Assembly (NCBI GenBank): GCA_002293125.1
Contig: DBCR01000083.1
Span: forward strand, 39,415 to 103,414
DNA: 64,000 bases
Source of the DNA: Opitutia bacterium UBA953
Lineage (GTDB): Bacteria; Verrucomicrobiota; Verrucomicrobiia; Opitutales; UBA953
Direction: 5' to 3'
The stretch's first letter is position 1, and every line of letters begins with the position of its first letter. The notes under the pieces were generated by a model. The model saw only the letters and a program-made list of their open reading frames with translations, was not told the origin of the DNA and searched no databases. Below, piece after piece: positions 15,001 to 27,000 of the stretch. A program made the position numbers and the translations under genes.

Positions 15001-18000
15001 TTGTTGAAGCCGCCGTTAGAGGTCACACCGGAGTAAGTGAAGCTGTCCGGACGATTGAACGAGAGGATTGCACCGCTTGAGATTCCGACATCGCTAATGG
15101 AGCCGCCCTGCCCGACCTCGAGCGTGCCGGCAACGACGATGTTGCCGCTGTTGGTATTAGCGCCGGTGAGGCGAAGCGTACCCGCGCCACCCTTGAAGAA
15201 GCTGAGTGATCCGGTGCCACCATTAACAATAGAGCCACCGAACGTGTTCGTTCCGGTCGCGATGTTGACGGTGAGTCCCGACGAACCAGCCGCGCCGTTA
15301 GAGATGACTGGCGAACCAGCGGAGGCCGCGGTGGTGAGACCCGAAAGGGTCGCATCGGTGCCATTAAGGGAGAAGGAGCCCGTCGAGCCGCTGCCGAAAG
15401 CGAGCTTGCTGCCCTGGCCGATTCCGTTCGTGGCGTTCTGGACGATCGTGCCGGAACCGTTGATGACGACGTTGCCGGAGACCGTGTTGGCCGCACCAAG
15501 GACGAGGTTACCACCGTTGACGACGATGCCTCCCGCGATGGTCTGGGACGAGGTGAAGGTGAGCGTACCCGCATTGAGGGTGACGCCGCCGGTGAAAGCG
15601 TTGCCGATGTTCGAGAAGGTCGCCACGCCGGCGCCGTTCTTGACGATACCCGTCGCACCGGTGATGCCGTTGGCGCCGCTGAAGGCGTAGGGGAGCGTGG
15701 TGTTGTCGATCGTCAGGCTCGAAGGCGAGACGTTACCTTCGCTGATGACGACCGTGCCGCTTAAGGCGAGATCATTGAAGACGATCGCGTCGCCCGCGCG
15801 GTAATCGGTCGGGGCATCGCCCGGGACAACGCGGAGATTGAGCGCGCCACCAGGGATATGCCAGGCCGTGTCGGCGGCGCCGCCGACATCGCCGTGCCAG
15901 CGGACGGAGTCACCCGCGACGATGACGGAAAGCTTGTTGGCGTTGCTGGTGACGAGCGTGCCGGACTGACGGCCGCCGAGGCCGGAGATCAAGCCGACGG
16001 TGAAGACCGTGAAGTCGGTCACGGCGGTGGTAAAGTTGGCCAGGTCGTACGTGCCGTTGGCGAGCGCGCCGGCGTTGATCGCCGAGATGGAGACGGAGCC
16101 GACGCCGCCATTGGCGGTGAGGGTGCCGATGTTCATGACCGACGCTTGGGCGCCGAGGTCGATATTGCGGAACTTGAGCGTGGCGAGATCACCCGCGATT
16201 GTGCCGAGGACGAGGTTGGCGATCGCGAGGCTGCCCGAGACGCCATTGCCGGCCTGGACCGTGCCGCCATTGGCGACGTTGACCGTACCGAGGAGCGTAC
16301 CGGAACCGCCGAGAATCGCACTGCTGGCGACGTTGGCCGTGACGTTCGCCCCGGCGTTGCCACCGAAGAACAGCGTGCCGCCGTTGACGTTGACGGCGAC
16401 CGTGCCGGTGAGGTCGCTGGTCGGTCCCATGGTGAAGGCGCCGCTACCAGACTTGATGAGTTTGCTGGTACCGGAACCATCGACATCGCCGCCGAAGGCG
16501 CTGTTCGCACCCACGGTGAGCTCGCCATTGAGTCCGAGGAGAACCGCGCCACCCGTGGCGCCGGCGCCTTCGAGGGTAGCGACGGACTGCGTGGTGCCGT
16601 TGAGGTCGAGCTGGGCGCCCGCGACATTCGCCAAGCGGATGGCGGAGTTGACCGAGAAGACATTGCTCGCACCGGCCTTGATCGTGCCGCCGTCGATCGC
16701 GGTCTCGATGGCATAGGCCTGGGCGGAGTCGAAGGTCCACACCCCTGCCCCGCTCTTGGTGAAGGAAGCCGCGTTGCCGAAGACCGTGGCCAGGGAGCCG
16801 TCGCCGGCGCCGGTCAGGACGAGGGCGCGGTTGACGCCATCAGGGCTCTGGGCGTTGAGCGATCCGCCTGGGCCATTAAGGGTAAGCACGCCCGCGTCGG
16901 AACGCAGGGTGAGCGCGCCGCCATTCGCCGGACGGAGGCTCACGGACCAGGCGTTGTTGCCGGAGATATTCTGGAGCAACGGCGAGGTCGCGTTGATGCC
17001 GAGGTAGGTGATGCCACCCGCCAACTGCAAGCCGGCGCCCGCGGCAACGGTCAGAGCCGAAGAGGTGCCAAGGGCATCGGCGTGGGCGAGGCGCAGGGCG
17101 CCGGCGGTGACGACGGTGGCTCCGGAGAAACTGTTGGCTGCGCCGAGCGTGGCGACGCCCAGACCGGACTTGGTCAGGCCGGCAGTGCCGAGGGAGACGG
17201 CGCCAGAGAGGACGAGGTCACCGTTGCCGCTCAACGTCAGGGCATGGTTAGCCGAGGAAACCGCCCCGCCGAGCGTGAGCGTACCCGCTTCGCTGCCGAA
17301 GAGGGAGTCCGCGCCGAGGGTCACCGCGCCGCCGAGGATGTTGGTGCCGGAGATGTTGCGGAGGACGCCCGTCGGAGCGCCGGCACCGAAGCCAGCCACG
17401 AAGAGAGGCTCGTTGCTGGTGATACCGCCAGAGACCTGCAGGGCCGCGCCGGACGCGACGACGGTCGCGCCGACGGTCGTGCCGAGGGCCGCCCCATTGC
17501 TGATGGCGAGCGCACCCGCGAAGACCTGGGTCACGCCGCTGTAATTCGAAGCACCGGAGAGGCCCAGCACGCCCGTTCCGTCCTTATAAAGCGCGAGCGT
17601 TCGGAAGGCGCCGTCGTTGATGGCGCCGCCGAACGAGGCGTCGGCCGAGGCATTGGTGGAGAGCACCGAACCGCCCGCGAAGAGGCCGTCGTCGGTGATG
17701 ACGCCGCCGATGCCGTTCAAGGCGCCGATGGCCGCGTTGCCGATGCCGAAGAGGTCGAGGACGCCGCCGTTGACGGTCAGGGCGCCGTTGAAACCGGTGG
17801 TGCCGCCCAAGGCGTTCGGGCTACCGAGACGCAGGGTACCTGCGTTGACGGTCGTGCCACCCGTGTAGAAGTTGGTGCCGCTGATCAGCTGGCGTCCCGC
17901 GCCGGATTTGACGAGGGCGAGGTTGCCGAGCAATTGACCCGCATAGGCCCAATCTCCGATGAAGAGGCCGCCATCGTTGGCGATCACGTTGATCGTCAGC

Positions 18001-21000
18001 GTCGAAGGCGCGAGGGAGGTGTTGGTGACGATGCGGCCGTCGGCGGCCGTGGTGCGGATGAGCGCGCCGATCGTCTGGTTGAAACCGTTGAGGTCGATGG
18101 TCGCCGCCGCAGCCGAGCCGATGTCCACGATCGCCCGCACGCTGAGGGAGTCGGTAGCACCGAGGGAGACGAGCGCTCCCTGATTGGTGAAGTAATCGTA
18201 ATCGGACGGCGTGCCCGTGCTGTTCGCGAAGCGCACATTGCCCACGCGAGCCGTGACCATTTGCCCTGACGCCGCCGTGACGGGTCCGCTGATCACGAGG
18301 GTGCCGCCGTTGGAGGCGAAGAGGCCGCCAGCGATGGTGGTGTTCTGGACGAAGATCGGGCCCGAAAGGGTGCCGACGCCCGATGAAGCCGCGAGGAAGA
18401 TGGTAGCCTCATTAGTGCGACCGCTAGCGTTCAGGATGTTGATCGGGTTGGCCAGCGTGACGCCTTGGTCGATCTGGAACTGACCGGCGCTCTGCAGGTT
18501 GACCACATTGGTGGCCGCGCCCAAGGCGCCCGACGCTTCGACGCGGAAGGTGCTGGTGGTGCCACCACCGATGTTGACGGGGCCGGTGAAGTCGTTGGCG
18601 CCATTGCGCACGATCATCAGGCTGGTTCCGGTCTTGGTGAGGCCGATGTTGCCCGTGATCTTCGACTCAACCGTGAGGATGGTGGTCGCCGCGCCCCATT
18701 GGTGGAAGATGAGGTCCTGCCCGTTACCGGAGGTGATCGACCCGCCCTTGAGCGTGACGGTGTTGGCACCGACGTTGGGCGTCACGAGGACGCCACCGCT
18801 GGTGACCGTGAGGCCTGCGGCGAGGTCAAGCTCCACGCTCGCCGCTGCGTTGAAGCGAAGGGAATGGATGGCCAACGGCGAGGCGCCGATGGTGCTCAGC
18901 GTTCCGTTATCGACATTGGCGCCCGGGGCGTAGACGGCGGAATAGCCAGCATAAGGCGCGAGCTTTCCGGAACTAACCGTAGCGAAACCTGCGCCCGCAT
19001 CGACCGTCGCCCAACCGCCGAGGATGCCGGAGGCGTCGTTGGCGTTGGTGGTCGAGATACCGCCAGTGGTACCCATGCCGCTGGCGAAGAAGTCGACGCC
19101 GGAACCAGCGACATCGCGGGTGATACCGCTCAGGTTGAGGATGAGGGCGGTGGCGCCGTTGAGATTGCGCGTAGTGCGCGAGCCACCAGGCAGAACCGTA
19201 AGCCCGTTAAAGGACTGGGTGTTGGTCTGGCCGGCGCCCTTGGCCTTCATCAGGAACGTGCCACCGCCCAGTTCGAGCGTGCTAACGGTGTTGATGATGG
19301 TGGTCGGGGCGGTGGTCAGCCAGCTGTAGTCGAGGTACAGGGTGCCGCCGCGGACGGTGGTCTTGCCGGTGTACTGTCCGTTGTTGTTGGAGACGAGCGA
19401 GAGGGTGCCGCCGCCGACCTTGACGAGGCCGCCCTGGCCGAGGGTCCCGACGGCGCCGACGCCGCCCCAGATGCGGCCGGCGAAGACGGAATCCGCATTG
19501 CCCGCGATGGTCAGGTCGAAGCCGGCGAGGTTCAGGATGCTGCCGTTGGTGTTAGGCTCGACGCCGTTGACGACGGGGGCGTTGATCGAGCCGACGGAGA
19601 CGTTACGCGCCAGCTGGGTGACATTGCCTTCGGCGTTGTTGAAGTGCAGGAGGCGGCCGGAGGCGGCGCCGTTGATGGCGTAGCCAACGTTGAAGGGATT
19701 GGCGTGGTTGAGCAGCAGCGTGCTGACGATGCCGGCGCCGGGACCGTTGTTGTCGGTGTTGCCGAGGTGCGTCTGGATGCCGTCGAGACGGAGCGTGCCG
19801 CGCCCTTCCTTGACGAAGGAACCAGAGGCGCCGTAGGCGCCGATGCCGCGGGCGAAGACGACCGTATCGGTGTTGGCCGCGCGGTTAGTGTTGAACTTGA
19901 GGCCGCCGTTGATGATGACGGCCGTCAGGTTCGCGGCGGAGGACATGTCCGCCGCCAAGGGATCCGTCGCGAAGCTCGGGATCGCCGAGCTGAGACGGAA
20001 CGCCGGATTGGCGCTGACGAAGGTGATCGGGCCATTGCCGAAGACCGCCCAAGGATTGGGGATGTTCGCCACTTCGACGGCGCCGAAAGGGCCGTTCTGC
20101 CCGACGATCGTACCGCCGACGTAGGTGTTGGAGCCCGCCAACGTCGGGTTGAGGAAGGCCGTGCCGTAGCTGTTGTTCGCCGAACCGCCGGTGAAGACGA
20201 CGGCGGTGTTGCCGGTGATGCTGTTGGCGTAGGTCAGGTTAGCCCCGCCGCCGCCGAGGCGGAGGGTCGGCTGGCCGTTGAGGACGTTGGGCTGGAAGGC
20301 GCCCGTGAAAGTGAGGTTTTCGTTCGCACCAAGGCTCACGCCCGCGAGGTTGGCCCCACGGAAGTCGAGCGGCTCAGCGGCGGTGGCGACGCGCAGGGCG
20401 ACGGTACCGGCGGAACCGAAGGCGATCTTATCCAGGACGGCGGCCTGGACGCCCGCGAAGTTCGGGATGATCGTACCGTAGGTGGCGAGCTGGATCGAGG
20501 TCGGTGAGCCGAGATTGGCGAGACTGTCGAAACGATAGCCGCCCGAACCGATATTGTAGGAGCCAGCCCAACCGGTGTTATCTCCGGTGAAGTTGATCGT
20601 ACCGTCGCCCCAACCGGAGCGGGCGGTGAGATTGAAGTCGCCGAAGAGCTTGGCGCTGACGGTCGCGAAGGCGCCCGACGCGCGGACGCCCGCGTCGCCC
20701 ATCAGGTTCAACGTACCGGCCAAGGTGACGTTATTGCCAAGGCGGATGGCGCCGTGGAACGCACCCGGCTGCGCGGTGCCTTCTTCCCAACCGGCGCCGA
20801 TGATGTACCAGTTACGCGAGATGACGCTGTTGTCCGCCATCAAGAACTGGCCGCCGTTATTACCGTAGATATAGACGTTACCGTTCGCTCCCGTGCCAAA
20901 GGGCGCGTTAATCGTGGAGGAAGCGTTCCGAACCCGAACGCCGCTGATGTAGGTGTTGCCCGAGTAGGTGTTGTTCGCGCCGAGGACGACGTCGTTGTTG

Positions 21001-24000
21001 CCCGCGCCGATGCCGATGTTGCCGCGGAAGGTGACGTCCGTCGGACCGGTGATGCTCTGGCCGAGGACCGAGTTGATCGTCAGCGTCCTGCCATTGGCGA
21101 AGACGACGAGTTCCTTGCCGAGACCAGGGATGATCGTGCCGCCCGTGATGGTCGAATTACCGCCGACGGCGGAACCGTAGAGGATGCCGCCCGTGGCGAT
21201 CGTGATCGTATTACCCGCGGCGATCGTCAGCGTGGTGCCGCTCGTGGTCGTGGCAACGTTACGAAGGGAGTTGATCGTCTGCGTCGTCCAACCGGTACCG
21301 GTGTTGGTTTCACCCAAGTTGATATTCCGGGCGACCGTGAAGGTCTGCGCGGTGCCGGGAGCGGTGGCGGGCGCGCTGATGGTCATCGTTCCCGTGCCGA
21401 TGGTGACGATCGTGGCACCGACCGGGATGCCCGGACCGCTGATGGCTGAGCCGACAACGAGTCCGGTAGTGCTGGCAACCGTAACCGTCGCAGAGCCGAG
21501 CGTCGTGGCTCCCGCCGTCAGGGTCTGGGTATAGTTGGCCGTCGCTGCCACCGAGGCGGTGTAAGCCGGGGCCATGAGCCAGCCGCCGGCGTTCTTGGCT
21601 GCGAAGTCGGTGACGTTGTTACCGGCGGTGCCGAGGACGGAGTAGACCGTGCCGTTGGCGTCGGTCAGGAGCGCGCCGATGGCGCCGGAAGACGTCAGGA
21701 CGCCGTTCGTGGCGGATAGGGTGTTACCCGGGTTAGCGACGAAGAGCGTACCGCCAGCGGAACGGGTGATCGCGCCGAGATTGAGCAGCAGGGCGTTCGT
21801 GGTCGAGGAGGTCAGGACGATATCCGAGGCGCCCGTACCAACGGTGGTGCTGGCGAAGACCTGCGAGGTGGCCGCGGCGGCTCCGGAGAGGAGGAGACGA
21901 CCGCTGCCGTTGCCGACGTTGGCGAGCTGCGCGGCGTCAAGCTGGGTGTTCACCTGCGGAGCCGAGGCGCCACCAAGGACGAGCACCGAGGAGGCCGAGA
22001 TGAGGTTGGTCGCCGCGGAGGTGCTGAAACTCAGCTGCAGCGTGCTGATCTTATTGGGCGAGCCGCCCGTCACGCCAGGCGCGCCGGCGATGATAGTCGT
22101 AGCACCCGTGTAAGTCTGACGCACGCCGTTGATGTTGAGGTTGCCCGAACCGATCTTGGTCAAGCCGCCGGCACCGGAGAAGACCCCGGTGTAGACGGTA
22201 TTCTGGCCGCCGTTACCGACTCGCAGGGTGATGGCGGCGTTCGCGTTATTCGTGAGGGGGATACTGAGGCCGGTCGTGCCGAGGCCGCCGATGGTGAAGG
22301 TATTGGATACGACGCTGGAGTCGAAGACGAGGCTGCCCGCGTTCATCACGTTGGTGATGTTGATCGCGCTATACGCCAAGGCGTCGGAATGCTTGAGCAG
22401 GATCGATCCGTCGATGACGGTGGTATTGCCCGAGAAGGTGTTGGCGGCGGAAAGCGTGAGCACGCCGTTGCCGACCTTGGTCAGGCCGCCGGAGAGGCCT
22501 TCACGCGAACCGCCGGTGGCGGCGCGGTTGCCGACCGAGCCCGCGAGCTCGACGTTATTACCGTTGGTATCGAGCAAGACGGAGCCGACGAGCGAGACGC
22601 CCCCGGTGATGGCGCCCGCGCCGGAAGTGATGTCCGTCGTAGAGCCCGTGGCCCAGCGGATGGTGCCGCCGTTGACGATGAGTCCGCCGGCATTAGCGCC
22701 GTAACCAGCGGTGACGCTGTTCGACAGCACCTGGAGGGTGCCGCCGGCGTTCAGGATCAGGCCGCCCTTGAAGGTGTTGGCGCCGGAGAACGCGACCGAG
22801 GTGCCGATGATGTCGACCCGGGTCTCGTAGCCGCCAGTGATGTTCGCAGCGTAGTTGAGGACGTTGCCGCCGCCGCCGAGGCGGAAGACGCCGGCCAAGC
22901 CAGGGGTGAAGACACCGGTGTAGGTGACGTCGCCCATGCCGGCGCCGAGGCCCATGCCAGTGAGGTTAAGGCCCGTACGGCTGAGATTGACGTCGTCCGC
23001 GGAGGTCGCGGCCGAGACGGCGACGACGCCCGTGCTGGCGGCGCTGGTGAAGCGGTCGAGCTTGCCGAGCGAATCGGCGGCGTTCGCCACGATGGCGCCG
23101 CCCGGCGCCACGACGAGGAAGCGCCCGTCGCGCAGATCTTCCAAGGAGGTGGTGTTCAGCGTGCCGCCGGAGGCGACAGCCACCGTACCGGCATTGACGG
23201 CCAAGGGCGTGACGAACGTGTTGACGCCGGTGAAGGTGAGCGTGCCGTTGCCGGACTTGGTCAGGCGACCGGCGCTGTTCGCCGTGTTCAAGGCCGCGAC
23301 CGTAACGGAAGCGCCCGTGCCGCCGCCACCCTTGAGGGTGACGGTCGGGACGGTGCCGGCCTGGTAGGTACCCGGGCTGGTGATCACGATGCCCGTGACT
23401 TGTCCGCCGCTGATGACGGCATAGCCCGCGGCCGGCGTGCCGCCCGGCATGAGGCCGGCGGTGCTGAAGGTGACGGCCGGGGCGCCGATGTAGCCGGTAC
23501 CGCCGGTGACCGTGAGGTCGGCCTGCGTGAGGCCGGCGCCCGTGGCGGCGGTGAGTCCGGCGAGCGAGACAGCGAAGCCGTTGGTGTCGATGGTGACGAC
23601 GCCGGAGCCGGAAGCCGCGCCCGCGACGGCGGAGTTGTCGATCGCGCCGAAGAGCGTGTTGGTCCAGAGGCCGTAAGGCGTCGCGATGCGATTGTCAGCG
23701 GTGAGGTACGAACCACCGACGCTCGCCAACGAAGCGAGAACGCCCGTCGTCATCGCGGCGTTGGCTCGGAGCGTGCCGCCCGCGAAATTGCTGTAACCGA
23801 GGTTACCGCGTCCGGCGGTCATGTTGACCGAGGTGTTGTTACCGAGCACCATCGTGCCGGCCAGCTGGTTGTAGAAAGCGGTGGACGACGTGATGCCGCC
23901 GTTACCCCAGCGCAGACGGCTGTTGCCACCGTCGAAGAGGCCGCCCGCGATATTGAGCACGCCTTGGGTGCCGGTGCCGTTGAGGATCAGGCCGATTTCG

Positions 24001-27000
24001 CTGGAGGTGTTCTGGCGATTGACGAGACCACCCGGGCCCACGGTCAACTGACCGACACCCTGGTAACCGATGATGAACCAGTCGCCGCCGAAGTTGGAAT
24101 TATTGAGGACGCCCGTGCCGCCGACGTAGCCCACGCCGACCGCATTGACGTTGTTCTCGGTGAGATTGAAACGATTGATACCCGTGCCGGTCGACATCTG
24201 GAAGAGGCCGCCCGTAAGATTGAAGTAGCCGTAGCCGTTGAGAGCGACGCGCTGGTTGCCGTTCCCGCCGGTGGTGAAGAGGCGGACGGTGCCGGCGGTC
24301 TGATTATAGACCGAGACCGCGCCCGTGGTGTTGGCCCCCTGCATACCGAAAAGGTCGACGTCACCGCTGACGTTGACGGTGGACTGGTATGGGCTGTTGC
24401 CGTAAAGGAGGTAGGAAGTCGCCGTGGCGCCGATGTAGCTGCCGGTGAGGTTGAGCACGCCGCCGTTGACCGACGTGTTACCCGTGAAGGTATTCGTCCC
24501 GGACAGGGTCAGGGCGCCGTTACCGACCTTGGTCAGGCTGAGGGCGGTGAGACCGCCGTCACGGATCTCGCCCGCGAAGTTCGTGTTCTCGTTATTGCGC
24601 CCCACGGTGAGCGTGACCGCGGTGAGCGCATTCGAATTCTCCACGATGCCCACGCCGCCGAGGCCGCCGAGGACGTTGCTGAAACCGTCGAGACGGAGGA
24701 TACCCGGGGTGCTGCCCTGCGCCGCGAGGATGTGGGTAGAATTGGGACTGAAGGTATTGGTGGCGCCAGCCAGAAGAACGAGCCCCGGGAAACGGGTCGA
24801 GCCGGCGTAGGTATTGAGACCAGAGAAATTGATCGTCGAACCCTCGAGGCCATTGATGACGAGGTCGTTACCCGCCAGACCGCCGATGGCGCCGGAGACG
24901 GCGAGCGAGGAACCGTTGACCCCAGTACCGTCGATGGTCCAGGTCTGGTCGGCACCGAGCACGAGCGGGGCGCTGAGCAAGATATTGCCCGCGTTGGCGT
25001 CGATCCGAATACCATCGGCCGGATTGGCGGGAGCAATGGTCAGGGCCGTGGTGGTCTCGGGCCCGCCCTGCGCGATGATGACGCTGGTGATGCCGCTCGG
25101 GGTGGAAGTGAAGCGGATGCTGCCGACGGTGAAGTCGCCGTCGAGGGTGGCCACATAGGTATCCGTCGCGGCAACAGGGGTGGCGCTGAAGATGACGTTG
25201 TTGGCGATGCCCGGGAAGCCCTTGGCGTTGATGGTGCCCGCCGCGTCGGTCGAGAAGTTGGTGTCGAAGTTGGCGTAGTTCAGCGAGGACCAGCTGACGT
25301 CGGCGCCCACGCGCCAATAGAGGTCGGTCGGCAAGGCCGTCGTGGTCAGGGTGACCGCGGTGTCCGTGTTGGTGAGGGCGAAAGTATGTCCACCGAAGGT
25401 CCGCAGGTCACCGAGGGAGTAAGTCGCACTCGCCAAGCCGCTGGCCGCGGTGAGGAGGTCATAGGACCCCGCGGTGAGGCCGGTCAGACCGGTCAGGTTG
25501 ATGATGACACGGTTCGCAGCGAGCGCCGCACTGGTCGAGCTGATGCGGTCGAAGGCCGCGAGCGAGCCGATGTCGAAGCCGAGGGAGGCCGAGCCCGAGG
25601 CGCCGGCTCCAAGGTCGAGGACGCCCGCGCCCAGCGCGACAGCTTGGCCGACGGTGTTGTTGAAGTTGAGGATCGCGCCGGCGTTGACCTTGACGGACGA
25701 CGTGCCCAGCGGGGCGGACTGACCACCCGCGAGGTTGAGGCGACCGCCGAGGACGGTGGTCTGGCCGACGTAGGAAAGCGTCGCGCCAGTGAGCGTCAGG
25801 GTGCCGATGCCGGACTTGATGAGCCCGATGTTATTCTGGTTGGCCCCGAGACCGCCGATGGCGCCATTATAGATGGTGGCGATGTCTTGGTCGACGGTGA
25901 GGTTCGAGATCGCGGAGGCTCCGCCGACGAGAGCGTTGTTGCTGACGCTGCCCAGTCCACGGACGACGATCGATGCGGAATTACCCGCGCCGCCGGTGAC
26001 CGTGACAACTGGAGCAAAGCCCGGACGATAGCTGCCCGGATCGGTGATGGTGATCCCGGTGATGATGCCGTTCAGGACCGTGGCCACCGCCTGAGCGCCC
26101 TGCGCGCCCATGAGACCGCCGATGGCGTCAAAGGTGATGGTCGGAGCCGAAGTGAAGGCTTGGCCTGGGTTGAGGATCGTGAGGTCCGCGGCCTGGATGC
26201 CCGTGATGCCGGACAGCGAGGAAACCGTCTGGTTGCTGGCGCCGTCGGCGTTACCAAGCTGGAGCACGCCGCTGGCTGAGCCCGCGCCGGAGCCGAGGAA
26301 GAGCTCACCGGCGGTAGGCAGGCGATTGCTCGCCCCGCCGCCGAGCACGAGGGTGCCGTTGGCGACCGTCGTAGAACCCGTGAAAGTGCTGGTGGCCGCC
26401 AGAGTGAGCGAACCCGTGCCCGCTTTAGTCAGGCCACCGATACCAACCCCGACCGCCCCGCCGATCGCGTTGGCGAAGACGAGGTTATTGGCGCCGACGT
26501 CCAACGTGCCGCCCGCGGAGAGGAAAGTGACGCCGCGCTGGGAGACGTCGTCGGTGAAGCCGGGCAAGAGACGCAAGGTACCACCCGCCAAGGTCAACGG
26601 ACCGGTATTACCGCCGATGTTGGCGAGCGAGCCGATCGCCAAGACGCCTTCGTTGATCGTGGTGCCCCAATATGTCAGAGGGTCGAGCGTGTTGACGCCG
26701 CCACCGGCGACGTTCGTTCCCGCAAGCACGAGGGTGCCGCGTCCCGACTTGGTGAGGTAGCCAGCGGAACCCAACGGGGCGGAGATCGTGGTCGTGAGCC
26801 GCGGCGTGATCGCCGAGGAACCTGGGTTGACGACGTGGAAGACGTATTCCCTGGGTGCACTGAATCCGAGGAGGATTCCGCCGTCGAAACCCGAGAGGGC
26901 CATGGCGTTGTCCGCGGAGGCGGCGGCCAGGGGGCTCAGGGTGAAAAGAAAGGCTCCGCTTCCGGTCGTCAGGCTTGACCCCGGCGCTCCGGTGAAGGCG

